Source: Chrysopilus asiliformis
Taxonomy: Eukaryota; Arthropoda; Insecta; Diptera; Rhagionidae
DNA length: 64,000 nucleotides
Assembly: GCA_964034945.1 (NCBI GenBank)
Contig: OZ035963.1
Location: 33,697,644-33,761,643 of the forward strand
Direction: 5' to 3'
Positions 43,793 through 54,441 of this stretch are shown in pieces; within the stretch, counting starts at the first letter, position 1; every line of letters starts with the position of its first letter. Under the pieces are notes generated by a model, which was not told where the DNA came from, ran no database searches, and worked only from the letters and a program-made list of their open reading frames with translations. The translations under genes and the position numbers were made by a program.

Positions 43793-45402
43793 CAATTCCA
43801 GAATCCCATAGTATTCCGCGGGTACTGCCAAACCTTATCCATCTCCGGGTTCATTCCCTGGACTAAATATCAAGGGACTTAGCAGTTCCCTAGAGGACTA
43901 ACGACACTCTCGTGGAAACATAACTGCCACGGGTTAAGTCCAGCTACTGAGGGTACATCGGAGACGAAAACGTCCACGAAAGACTCGTAGTCCAAATCTA
44001 ACGCAGGCACAATTTCTTAGTCCAACTTTTACAATTCCTCATAACAGTAACTAGCTGGAAAGCAAAATAAATGGGTCGAATGAATCCCAAGACGTAGTTT
44101 ATACTATTTGTAACGGTATTACTTGGTGTATGTGACAATTTTCATGAGAAGTATGTTCGCATTTTTGTCTCTAATACAGTTAAAAAATATTATCGACTTG
44201 ATTTCGGCATGTCCATCTGTCAGTGGGTACCTTAACTTGCATATGGATTAAGCTAATTTGACACAGAATTTTTTCATATAATTTTTTCATATAAAGTATT
44301 TCATACATTAAAATTTAGATGGATCGATTTGGAAAACAATTTAATTAGAATATTATGAACAAATTTAATCTATTTCAAATTTTAGAATATATGGTTTTTG
44401 ATGAATTTTAGGCAATTGTAGTTTTCACTTTCTTATTTCGTTGTATCACAGCTTTTGACATTTTACTTTCACTTTTCCTTTTCTAACAATTTGAAAAGTA
44501 AAACTTTTATGAATTTTTTGTTGGTGTTTCAACTTGATGTGATGTCTGAGTTTTTCGCTATTTGTATTCTTGAGATGGTTTTTGGTTTCCTAAATCAATG
44601 CTTCCTTCCTATCGGTTTTTATTCTTTTAGTGATTCTTTGGATATCTTTGCGATGACTCGTTTTATACATCTTTTATTTTACTTTCGTGCCTATGTACCA
44701 TTCAAATTTTTTTATACTTGATCTTTTTATATGTTTGCAGTTAACATTATCTACAACTATCGTGTAATCAATATTATTTTTATATGGCACAAAATTTACT
44801 TCCTATATAAAATCCTGATCGACGATTTCCCAGTTCTGCAATCGATAAATAATACAAAAAAAGATTAAAAAAGTTTTGTAATTGTTTTGTCCACAGGTCA
44901 ATCGATTTTTGCTGTTTTAATAATGCTGTAGAGACCTGAACTTTATTATAAGCTTGTAATTTTTTGCCATAAGATCTTTTTGCCGTTTTTATATACAAAC
45001 AGCACGGAAAAAAGTTTTTGAATAGGGAAAGTACGACAGAAATGAGCAGCTATTTTATTTACAAGTTTTATTTAGTTAGTTGTTTGTTAGTTTGTTTGTT
45101 ATGGTCTAACCTTGTAATTTAATTCTCCGATTGACTTGAAATTTTGCAAATATACGTAACTCCGATGACAATGCAATATGTGTGTGTGTGTGTATGTATA
45201 ATATGTAAAAGTAAAAACAAAATGGCGGCCAGTGAGGAGTCTCAAAATGGAAAACTTCAGAAATGAATTATCAACGTGTATTGGAAACTCAAGAAAAAGT
45301 AAAATGCCGGCCGGCAGACGCCTTTTGGTCCAAATCGAACTAATGAAGTTCCCATCGTGTAGGTTTTTAAATTAAAGGGGTTCGAAAAATATATAAGGAA
45401 AA
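43793..45402. other. Gene-free stretch
   Basis: 43793-44010 is GC-balanced and may belong to an unrecognised element with the fold-back before it. A TG microsatellite lies at 45180-45195. The rest is AT-rich. The 88-residue frame at 44455-44721 is rich in phenylalanine and leucine but unremarkable. Confidence 0.4.
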
Positions 45403-45795
45403 CATAACAAAAGCTATAATTGCCAATTTGGCAATTATTGAAAACCCGTATGGTGATATTCGTATCAAAATTCGAACAGTTGTACCAAAATTCCACTTTG
45501 AAGTCAAACTTTCCAATAAGATTTTTTAAAATTTATTCCAATCGGATTTTGATGTATGGGAGTTTTATGTAGAATCATATCCTAAATAACTTTTGTTCTT
45601 GGACTTTTTTCATAAGATGCACCGTTTTCGAGATATTCACAAAAACCGTTTTCGTTCGTATGGGGGGTACCCCCCTAATGGTCCATTTTTGCCCATGAAC
45701 GAACTTAGCCTCGCATTTTACGAAAAACGGATCTGTGCAAACTTTCAAGTCTCTAGCTCAATCCGTGCGCCCGCAATCCGCGCCACAGACAGACG

Positions 45796-45838
<43 letters not shown>

Positions 45839-45980
45839 GGTTGGACATGAAGAAATTAACTATTTTTATCATTCTAAACACACTGGTGTAATTCATTTTT
45901 ATGTGCGATGACGGGATCTTGGCGTTACAAACGGCAAGGCAAAGTTAATATACCCTTTGGTTTCACCATATGGGTATAAA
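45403..45980 (+). repeat. Family A modular repeat, near full length
   Basis: Order: connector cataacaaaagctataatt; aaattccactttgaagtc; ttccaatcggattttgatg; aacttttgttcttggac; the GGGGGTACCCCC palindrome near 45662-45675; caagtctctagctcaatccg; GACA/GACG tract 45785-45841; gatgacgggatcttggcg; ggtttcaccatatgggtata. The copies at 48150 and 57648 have the same order with high identity. Open frames through the tract are tetranucleotide artefacts. Confidence 0.9.
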
Positions 45981-46534
45981 AACAAATTGACAGACAACTG
46001 ACGCCACCATTCCAATGGATTTAGTGGGTACAGAATTCTTGTACTTAATAACCTTAAGCTACCATAATGTCTAAATATTGATCTTGCCACGGTAATACGG
46101 TAAACGGACGGTGACAATTCGTATTCGGACGGACGGACCTACTTAGCGATTAATATCAAATAAAAGATGGCCGGTTTTTATAAATTCAGTATATATTCTT
46201 CGGTCAGAGTTACACATCCGTTCTCGTCGGCTTCTCAGCAACAATCGCCCTCTCCTCAATCCCCAGTGGCCAGGGTTGCCACCTGACAATATATTTCGAG
46301 TTTCGATGGCTTCTCGTACAACGCATGGATAATATTGGCTCTCCATGACCAAGTTTATAGCTGAAAGCGAGAGAATAAAAAAATTGAATCAAATCAGTAC
46401 ATTTTATTGCGATTTTTTTGTTTTCCCCCTTCCTGTAGCACCTCGTTTCAGTAAAAAATGACGGAAATTAAATAAAAATTGTTTAAAATAAATATCGTGT
46501 ATCTTGAGAACCGTCGGTTCTGTTTTTCCACCGT
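45981..46534. other. Gene-free stretch, partly GC-balanced
   Basis: Around 46190-46330 the sequence is less AT-rich than its flanks (gttctcgtcggcttctcagc, cagtggccagggttgccacc) and is not repeated elsewhere in the window. It may be a solo terminal repeat or unique sequence. Confidence 0.35.
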
Positions 46535-47160
46535 ATTTTTACTTTCCTCTTCTGTAGAGGGAAAGTATTGTATTCACAAGGTATCGAGAACGAAGGCAGA
46601 TAGAAAATTTCTCATCAGTACGGAATCCGTTTCAGGAAAAATTATGAGGATGTCCTGTATATGTATCTGTCTGTCGGTTTGTGGGTTTGATCGTTGTAAG
46701 TACTTGAGAACGCGTTGACCTAGCGACTTGAAGTTTTACAAAAATCGTTTTTATCAACTTTTGGAAAAGTTTAACGGGTCGTAATTGTGGTTGAGGCTTT
46801 ATATTTTTTGAAAAAATGTCGGTTTTTGAAAAATTTTCGCAACCTATGTACTTTTCGGAAAAAATGAATTTTACAAAATTTAAAGGACATAAAATTTTCC
46901 GCATTTTTTATTTTAACGGTTTTTTTTCTCTAACGGTTCTTTTTTGAAATTCTTTCAAAAATTGTGTGATTTTATGAAAAACATGCATTTAGTTTATATG
47001 TATCTCTAACGGTTCTAAACATATTTCAAAAAAATTAAGTTTTTTGATATTTTCCAAAAACTGTATGAACGATAGAAATTCCGAAAAAATCCTATGATAA
47101 GATTTTCAATAAAGTTTAAAAAAATCTGGACCTATGTGTAACCCAAATTAAAATCTAGTA
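46535..47160 (+). repeat. Family C modular repeat
   Basis: Opens tttttactttcctcttctgt followed by agagggaaagtattgtattc, a self-complementary start. It then has gtacggaatccgtttcagg and a short tctgtctgtcgg tract, and long degenerate tails rich in gttttttgaaaaa. The same start occurs at 49178 and 60125. Confidence 0.6.
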
Positions 47161-47234
47161 AAAAAGATGATTAGATTTTAATCCAATGTATGGATAAGAA
47201 AATTTTCAAAAATTTTTTTTATTAAATTTGTTTT

Positions 47235-47739
47235 AAAGAATATTGTCCATCACTAGCTAAAACTTTTTCCCTTCTTTCTGGCAGCATACGGATTCCGCTT
47301 CGAAAAAACTGTTCGTCTCTTGAGGCGATCCACAAATCGATTCAATTTTTGGTCGCTACGTAAGAACGGAAGTGCTGCTTAGCCAGGCCATGCGTTATTG
47401 ATCGGAACAGGTGGTAGTCGGAAGGGGCGATGTCTAAGAATCGGGATGTGGTAGGAAGTCCCAATTCAGTGTTTGCAGGTATGTTTTAAAGACATTAGCA
47501 ACATGTGCGTTGTCGTGCTGCAAAATCACTTTGTCGTGTCTTTGCTCGAATTGTGGCCAGCAACTTTTATAGCGTTGAAGCCATTCGCGACACGTTCTTT
47601 CACTAATAGAAGCCTCACCAAAAGTTTCTACAATCATTCGACGCACCTCAGCCGCAGATTTTTTCGAATTGAAGGCAAAAAGCAAAACTTCCCGCAAATG
47701 ACGCTTATTTGGCTCAAATGTCGACATTTTCACACACAA
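47235..47739 (-). pseudogene. Mariner transposase, internally deleted
   Basis: From 47739 downwards the frame reads MSTFEPNKRHLREVLLFAFN, then the helix-turn-helix block ETFGEASISERTCREWLQRY, and then jumps to QFEQRHDKVILQHDNAHVAN, NWDFLPHP. After a frameshift the other frame gives IAPSDYHLFRSITHGLAKQH, then IDLWIASRDEQFFRSGIRML and PERREKVLASDGQY. The deletion removes the middle of the protein including the first catalytic aspartate. A tryptophan codon before IDLW is a stop. The upstream sequence to about 47900 (ctgctagcgccatatattg, aaaatggcggttttcc) resembles mariner 5' non-coding sequence, but no terminal repeat pair could be fixed. Confidence 0.93.
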
Positions 47740-47910
47740 AAAAATATATGACGCCGATAAAAATTCACAAATTTAATGATAAGGAGTTGTTGCCAGATGC
47801 CTAGCTTATCATTTGACGTTTCTGATCTGACATTTTTGACCAGAATTTTACTGCTAGCGCCATATATTGAAAAATGGCGGTTTTCCATTTGTACTCCCAA
47901 TATAATAATA

Positions 47911-48532
47911 CAGTAGAAACTCGCTAATGCGAACACGAAAATCACGCTAATTTAAACAATTATTTTTTTTATATTGGATATCTTGTATTTCGAATTGTGG
48001 TCGATATATTGGCCTCTGTAATTCGAACTTTTCTTGTCGAGCATGGAAATGGCTTGAATATAATACTTAAGACATTTACCAGCAAATTTTCGTTGTGGTA
48101 TGTACAGGCATTAATTTTGAAACCAAAATTTCAAATTTCTTTACAAAAGCATAACAAAAGCTATAATTGCCAATCTGGCAATCATTGGAGACCCGTATGG
48201 TGATATTCGTATCAAAATTCGAACAGTTGTACCAAAATTCCACTTTGAAGTCAAACTTTCCAATAAGATTTTTTAAAATTTTTTCCAATCGGATTTTGAT
48301 GTATAGGAGTTTTATGTAGAATCACATCCTAAATAACTTTTGTTCTTGGACTTTTTTGATAAGATGTACCGTTTTTGAGATATTCGCAAAAATCGTTTTC
48401 GTTCGTATGGGGGGTACCCCCCCTAATGGTCCATTTTTGCCCATTAACGAACTTAGCCTCGCATTTTACGAAAAACGGATCTGGGCAAAATTTCAAGTCT
48501 CTAGCTCAATCCATGCGCCTGCAATCCGCGCC

Positions 48533-48566
<34 letters not shown>

Positions 48567-48918
48567 AGACGGACGGACATGCAAAATTCAATTTTTTTTA
48601 TCATTCTAAACACACTGGTGTAATTCATTTTTGTGTGTGATGACGGGATCTTGGCGTTACAAACGGTAAGGCAAAGTTAATATACCCTTTGGTTTCACCA
48701 TACGGGTATAAAAATTGAATTTTGTCACATAAGTAATATATACTTTTTGAATGCAGGAGCATTGTTACTTAATTTCAACTTGAAAATACGTTTTTTTTGC
48801 CATTAAGACTGTTTTATTAAACAAAATGTCCACCATAAAAAAGTATCCAGTAAATCGAAAATCTCCGTGGTTCGTATCAGGTCTATTTCTATTGATTCGA
48901 ATTACCGAATCTCTATTG
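47911..48918. mobile_element. Pogo-type MITE, TIR CAGTAGAAACTCGCTAATGC
   Basis: The left end CAGTAGAAACTCGCTAATGC and the right end (inverse of CAATAGAGATTCGGTAATTC) are diverged inverted repeats with TA at 47909-47910 and 48919-48920. Internal words such as tttcgaattgtggtcg and ctgtaattcgaac repeat the terminal theme. The family A copy at 48150-48713 is embedded in it. Confidence 0.75.
48150..48713 (+). repeat. Family A modular repeat, near full length, inside pogo-type MITE
   Basis: Same module order as at 45403, including the palindrome at 48409-48422 and the GACA/GACG tract at 48535-48580. It interrupts the pogo-type element at 47911-48918, so it arrived later. No clear target duplication at the joints. 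Confidence 0.9.
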
Positions 48919-48990
48919 TACTACAATTTGATGGCAAAAAATATTAATATATTGATAATAATTCACATGTATTAAATTGCAACCCAAAAC

Positions 48991-49666
48991 CAGTGTTGGG
49001 CAAAATTCAATCTGATTAATGATTGAAAACTAATGATTGAAAAAATCAATTATATTTTTTTTGATTTGTGATTGAATTTGTTAGTCAATAATCATTCGTA
49101 ACTTTGATTGTGATTGATTAGTTTTAATCATAATCATGATTGAAAAACTAACTCTTATGATTGATTTTAATTTCAGTTTTTACTTTCCTCTATAGAAGTA
49201 AGTATTGTATTCATGACGGAGACGGACTCAGGAAGTCATGAGACATCTGATAATTTTGTAGTCAAAAGGTAAATGAAATTACAAATGATAGTGAAAGTTC
49301 CCATAAGCGGACACTCACGGGACAAGATTTATGTCCGATTATGAGAGAAGTCCGTTTATCAGAACAATTTGGATTTGCGAATTTGGTCATAAGAAATGTA
49401 ATTTCATGTTTTTTGTTGTTTAGCATTTGAAATTATTTGAATTTTAATTGTTTTTCCTAAAGCCTACTATCATTTCTATACAAAAATTTTAGCGCGAAAT
49501 TGAATTTAATCATTCCTATCCTTGATTGAAATTGATGATTGAAAAACTAATGATTACTGTGTTCAATTATAATTATGACTAATGTTTAATCATGACTGAA
49601 GTAATCAGTCCATGACCAAAGATTGATCAATCAACTAAAAAAATTAGTTGATTACGCCCAACACTG
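48991..49666. mobile_element. hAT element with 8-bp target duplication CCCAAAAC
   Basis: The ends CAGTGTTGGGC and GCCCAACACTG are perfectly inverted, flanked by identical CCCAAAAC (48983-48990 and 49667-49674). CAGTGTTGGGC is a widespread hAT terminus. Both subterminal regions are filled with tgattgaa / taatcat words. An unrelated block at about 49178-49500 starts like family C and was probably inserted. No transposase. Confidence 0.95.
49178..49265 (+). repeat. Family C fragment inside hAT element
   Basis: tttttactttcctctataga then agtaagtattgtattcatga and gacggagacggactcagg match the family C opening. The following segment at 49296 (gtgaaagttcccataagcgg) may be a pogo-type terminus but lacks a partner. 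Confidence 0.55.
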
Positions 49667-49674
49667 CCCAAAAC

Positions 49675-52479
49675 TGTGTTAAAATTTTCTCAATATAATT
49701 TTTGGATTGAAAAGTACTCCACGATTTTTTACTGCGTATTAACTTGCTGAAAATTTTCATAATCATTGTGGTATAACCATAATCATTTAATGTGGTATCA
49801 ATGATATTTTGCCATCCCTCAAAAGTATTATAATTTTTTCTCAATTCAAATTTGACACAACAAATTACTAATGGCGAGTTTCACAAAATTTCAATCGAGT
49901 TAGCAGGCGACTTTAAATCAAATTTACTGGCTGCTAAAAGTTACGTTCAACCCGCCATAAAACATACGTAAAGTGACCGATGTTAAATAATAACAATATT
50001 TTTCGATGCCTTAATTCAAACCGGATAATATGAGGGTTTGAAAAAAATATTTACTGAATTGAAAGTTGTACGTAATTTTATAATTCATATTTCCGAGGTA
50101 TGAATATATGATAGCTAAATGTTTACCTACGTAACCCTAATGTGACTTTTTGGGTCATGATGGAAATACTTATTCATTTCGTATACAATTTGTATCTTGT
50201 AACAAACAGTAAAGTAATACATTAAAGTATATCTCGTTCTTGGCAAATGAAGAGGAGTAAAAAATAATAATTTTTTTTATATAAAAACAGTATATGTCGC
50301 CATCAGAAGAGCATCATCTAATTTTATCTGTATCGCAGTCATATGATGATGCAAGGGAGAAGCCACAAAATATGATTTATTACACGATTATGTAAGATGT
50401 AACCGAAAACATTAACCAAATTGCTTGAATTTAATCTTTTAAAATTCATGAGAGATACAGACGCAAACAGTATAAAAGGCTGGATAAAAGGCCAACAGTG
50501 TCATGGCAGGCGACACAGTGAAGAATGTCACAAATACAATGAGTAACACATTTCTAGAAATAACAAGGCAAATAAAATAGGAAACAGCCCCAACAGTTAC
50601 AACCCCATAGAACCGAGTTTAGACATTATTATCACTGCGCGAGGGATAAATCATAATAAAACGATTATCCACGTATATATTTATGAATACATATAAAATA
50701 TGTTTGAATAAATATTTTCGCAACTTTGTTGATAACTTATTTGAGTCCATTGTTTATTCAGTGCTCCTTTGAAAGACTGCTACCACCCTTCTATATATCG
50801 TGTGAAACATCAAAAGTAAAAAATTGCCGTCGTTGGGCCACTTTCACAGATTAGATTCTAAAAATTATTGCAACATTTTTGTCTTGATTCATATGGCGTT
50901 AAATCTTTCTTTATTCTTTTTCAAATTCAATATAAAATTGCGTTTATTATGATAGGGGCACTGGCTTCTATATTGTCTACGTTTGCCTAGTCAGAAGTTT
51001 GTCGATTTGATTGAAGATTCGATTCATTACACTGAGAAAAATTAGCCGATATTTTGTAGGCAATTTAGCAATATTTTTGCCAGATACAGTAGAGTCTCTT
51101 GGCGTATATTTTCTGAGTTATTTATCGGCCCTCATCGGCCCTCGTGGGCAAAAAAACTCCCTCTGTGCTGATTACATTCTCTCTTCTTATGGGCAATATT
51201 TAATTTTTTTATACCAATAAACTAAGTTTGAACGTAATTCTTTTTAAACTTCGTAACCAGATCCCTAAATAACTCTTGGGAATATCATAAAGCAGTGTTG
51301 TCGACATATGGCTCACCAAGCTCCTCGCATGCTTAAAATTTCTATCCATAGCGATAGAACATTTTACGCAATTATGACCAATATCGTCAAATTTTAAGTT
51401 ATACCTACGAAAACCTTATACGGAGTATCAAACAGCGGAAGAAAAATTAGCGAATTCTATGAGTCAGACACTTCATTCGTTCAGTAGCATTTCTGCTGTT
51501 CATGTAAGCGGTTGTGTGCCATTTTCTTTCTTCTGGACTGAAGTACAGTGGGATACAAACATTCACGCCGTAAACTAAGTCTCTTTCATTTTTATTCTCA
51601 ACAATGAAGCGCTCATACCCTGATTCTGATTGGGAAAAACGATTTTTAGGTATTGAAGACAATAATGGAAATTTGCAAAGTTTAGAATGTGATCGCTATT
51701 CGTGAGAACGATATTCGTGAAAACAATTCATTTCGATATTCGTGAGAACAATTAATAAAATGAAGCAAAAAGTAAAAAATTCAAATGTCGAAAATTTATT
51801 TGAAATCGAAAATTTGCGCTCCACTGCTTTCATAGGTTGACACTCAGATCGTGAGTACGTCACTATCTCAATTTTGTTTTTGTGTGCACATACGATGGCA
51901 CTTTCACATCAACAAATGTCAAAACAGGTAAAAGCTGGTAAACGCCGGTTGATTCTTATGAAAGCGAGCAGGCGGTGCACTTTCATACTCGGGTTAATTT
52001 TTATTCAGCGTAAACTGGCGGCTAGAAAGCGATAAAGGGAGAAGCTGGTTTTATGACCACTATGGACGTACGCTTAGTGACTAAATCCGCGATTTTCCAA
52101 CTTCTATTGAACCGAATCTTTTGAAATTTAGCTAGTACTTACCTACGTTATAAGAACACAAGATGCTATATAGGGGAATATGAGACCCATTCGGCAAGAT
52201 TTTTTTAAAGTTATATTCTGAGAAATTGGAATGGAAAAACTTTTAATTTTATAGAAGAAGTTTTGATTATTTGGTTATAAAATGCCAAAATTATGCTTTT
52301 TTGACTTTTAAAAATGAAAGAGATTTTACCGAAAGTTTATAGAAAACTACGATTTTTATACACTTTCTATTAAGTTGGATTGTCGCGACCTACCTGGCTG
52401 GCTACCTACCTATGTGTCTATCTCTGGAATCTTTGGAACCTTATATCTCCGAAACTATGCAACCTAGGAAGATGAAATT
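49675..52479. other. Gene-free AT-rich stretch
   Basis: No coding or element ends recognised. The word tattcgtgagaacg is repeated three times at 51693-51750 on the plus strand. The minus-strand frame at 51447-51662 has no identifiable motif. Confidence 0.4.
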
Positions 52480-52740
52480 TTGTCACCTTGCGTAGTTCCG
52501 GTGACAGTTCAATATTTTTACTACTCCATCCTTGTAAGGATAATCGAATGTCCTGTAAGAATAACGCAAATATCCTTTTTCCCAATTTTTCCGGGAAAAA
52601 CTGGCATCAGGGAGTTTTTGGGGTCGCTGAATCCGATTCTGACATTTAAAATTCTGTAAGGATAACGAAATGTCCTGCAAAGATAACGTGAATTTCCTTT
52701 TGCTCAAATTTCCCGCGAAAGATCTTTTCTGGAGGTTTTT
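52480..52740 (-). repeat. Family D modular repeat
   Basis: The reverse-complement partner of 5441-5605, with gggtcgctgaatccgattct, ccttgtaaggataatcgaat and cctgtaagaataacgc. The preceding 52430-52480 has atatctccgaaactatgcaa and ggaagatgaaattttgtcac, the gaaattt block of this family. Confidence 0.65.
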
Positions 52741-52779
52741 GATAGGCTAATTCAAGACTAAAAATATAAAATAAAAAAA

Positions 52780-53102
52780 AAAAAACACTTTAAAAAACAA
52801 GTTTTATAACCTTATACACTTTCAAAATGCACTAAAAAGTAAAAAACAAGTTTAAAGTTTCACAAAAAAATGTTTTTATAAATTACGTGTTGTTGTGAAA
52901 ATATAAAGTGTTCTGCGTTGCACAGTATGAAACCGCTATTACAGATTCAAGAGCAAATGCAACGTCACACACTTTATATTTTCACAACAACACGTAATTT
53001 ATAAAAAAAATTTTTTGTGAAACTTTAAACTTGTTTTTTTTACTTTTTAGTGCATTTTGAAAGTGTATAAGGTTATAAAACTTGTTTTTTAAAGTGTTTT
53101 TT
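52780..53102. repeat. Fold-back repeat family G, copy 2
   Basis: The arms 52780-52923 and 52959-53102 are inverse over about 144 bases (for example ttataaccttatacactttc and its inverse, attacgtgttgttgtgaaaa and its inverse). The loop contains gaaaccgctattacagattc. The word aatgcactaaaaagtaaaaa is shared with copy 1. Confidence 0.85.
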
Positions 53103-53176
53103 ATAAAACTTTTTTACTCGAGTTATTTAAGAAACTTAGAGATACGTACAACGGACAGACCGGCAGAGAGACAATG

Positions 53177-54074
53177 AAAACATAAGAAAAGCTACTCTTT
53201 ATGATGACAGACAAAATATTTATTTAAAAAAATCCATTTGTATAGGAGAGGGGGAAAGGAGTGGTCCGATTGTGTTTTGATATATGGAACGGTTATGTAA
53301 AATTATATTCTAAACACATCTGGTCTTAATAATTTCTTCGATACAATGCGCAGTTTTCGAGAAAACAAAACAAAAAGATTCCGTTTGTATGTGAGAGGAG
53401 GGAAGCAGTGGTTCGACTGGATTTTGATGTATGGATGATTTATGTAAAATCCAATTCTAAATAGATTTTTCCTTTATAAATTTTTCAATATGACTCATGG
53501 TTTCCGAGAAAATTAAAAAAAACTGTTTCGTTTATATGGGGATGGGGGGAAGGAATGGTCAAATTTTGCCCGCTCAAGAACTTGCCTAGCCATTTACGAC
53601 AAACGTAACTACATCAAATTTCAAGTCTATAGCTCAATTCTTTCGAAAGTTATGGTATTTACGGACAAATGGACAGACAGATAGGCAAACAGGGCACCAA
53701 TCATGTATTCCGTTCCGACGCGTCTCTAACTTTCGACTTCGACGCAGCTTTTATCTCTTGACTTCGCCATATCCTGCAGCTTGAAATTTCGCGGAATCAT
53801 CACTATGAATCGAAACGTGATTCTGACTGTCACTCCAGGAAATTTGAAGATGATGATATGGCGAAGTCAAGAGTTAAAAGCTGCGTCGAAGTCGAAAGAC
53901 AGAGACGCGTCGGAATACATGATTGGTGCCCAGACTTACATACATGCGGAAATGAGAATCTTTTACTTTCCTTAACGCCCTGGTGTAATTCATTTTTGTG
54001 TCCGATGATTGGTTCGATACGTTACAAACTGTATACTAAATCTAATATACTCCTATATGATATATCTTATACAG
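53177..54074 (+). repeat. Family B modular repeat, interrupted by a MITE
   Basis: Begins with the connector aaaacataagaaaagctact, then atttaaaaaaatccatttgt, cagttttcgagaaaac, gactcatggtttccgag and caagtctatagctcaattct, and a GACA tract at 53671-53690. After the 240-bp MITE it continues with catgcggaaatgagaatc, gatacgttacaaactgtat and the atatcttata tail. Removing 53692-53931 leaves the same order as 10950-11496. Confidence 0.8.
53692..53931. mobile_element. MITE with about 80-bp TIRs starting GGGCACCAATCATGTATTCC
   Basis: The left arm gggcaccaatcatgtattcc, gacgcgtctctaactttcg, cttgacttcgccatatc and its inverse at the right end leave an about 75-base centre. It sits within the tetranucleotide tract of the family B copy. 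A target duplication is not clear because the flanks are repetitive. Confidence 0.88.
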
Positions 54075-54433
54075 CAGGCCTGCCCAACCTTTTTGTACTA
54101 AAGTTCGACTTTTTTTAATCCAACTACATCGAGATCTACCCATATTCAAAAAAATAGATCTTTAATTGGTATAACTTCTGTTTATTTCATTTCAATTTAA
54201 AATAAGGTATCTAAGTAAAATAAAGTGGTCTATTTTACTTTTAACAGCAAAAAAAAAACAAAAAAACGAAGAAGCAGATAGTGTGATTACTTAATTTTCA
54301 CTTTCCCTTTTTTTTAATATTCCTGTTTACAAAAAAATTTTGTTTTTAACATTTTCAGTCTGTAGTAGAAGATCGACCCAAATTCGTGTCGAGATCGACT
54401 GGTAGATCGCGATCGCCTGGTTGGGCAGCACTG
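54075..54433. mobile_element. Decayed hAT-like element, TIR CAGGCCTGCCCAACC
   Basis: The ends CAGGCCTGCCCAACC and GGTTGGGCAGCACTG are inverted with few mismatches. The 8-base flanks TTATACAG and TTTTAGAA agree at only five positions, so a duplication is doubtful. The interior has gtagaagatcgaccc and gtcgagatcgactgg words. Confidence 0.6.
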
Positions 54434-54441
54434 TTTTAGAA

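Noticed and set aside
54075..54433. Perfect hAT target duplication
   Set aside because: The octamers next to the ends agree at only five of eight positions, so the element call rests on TIRs alone.
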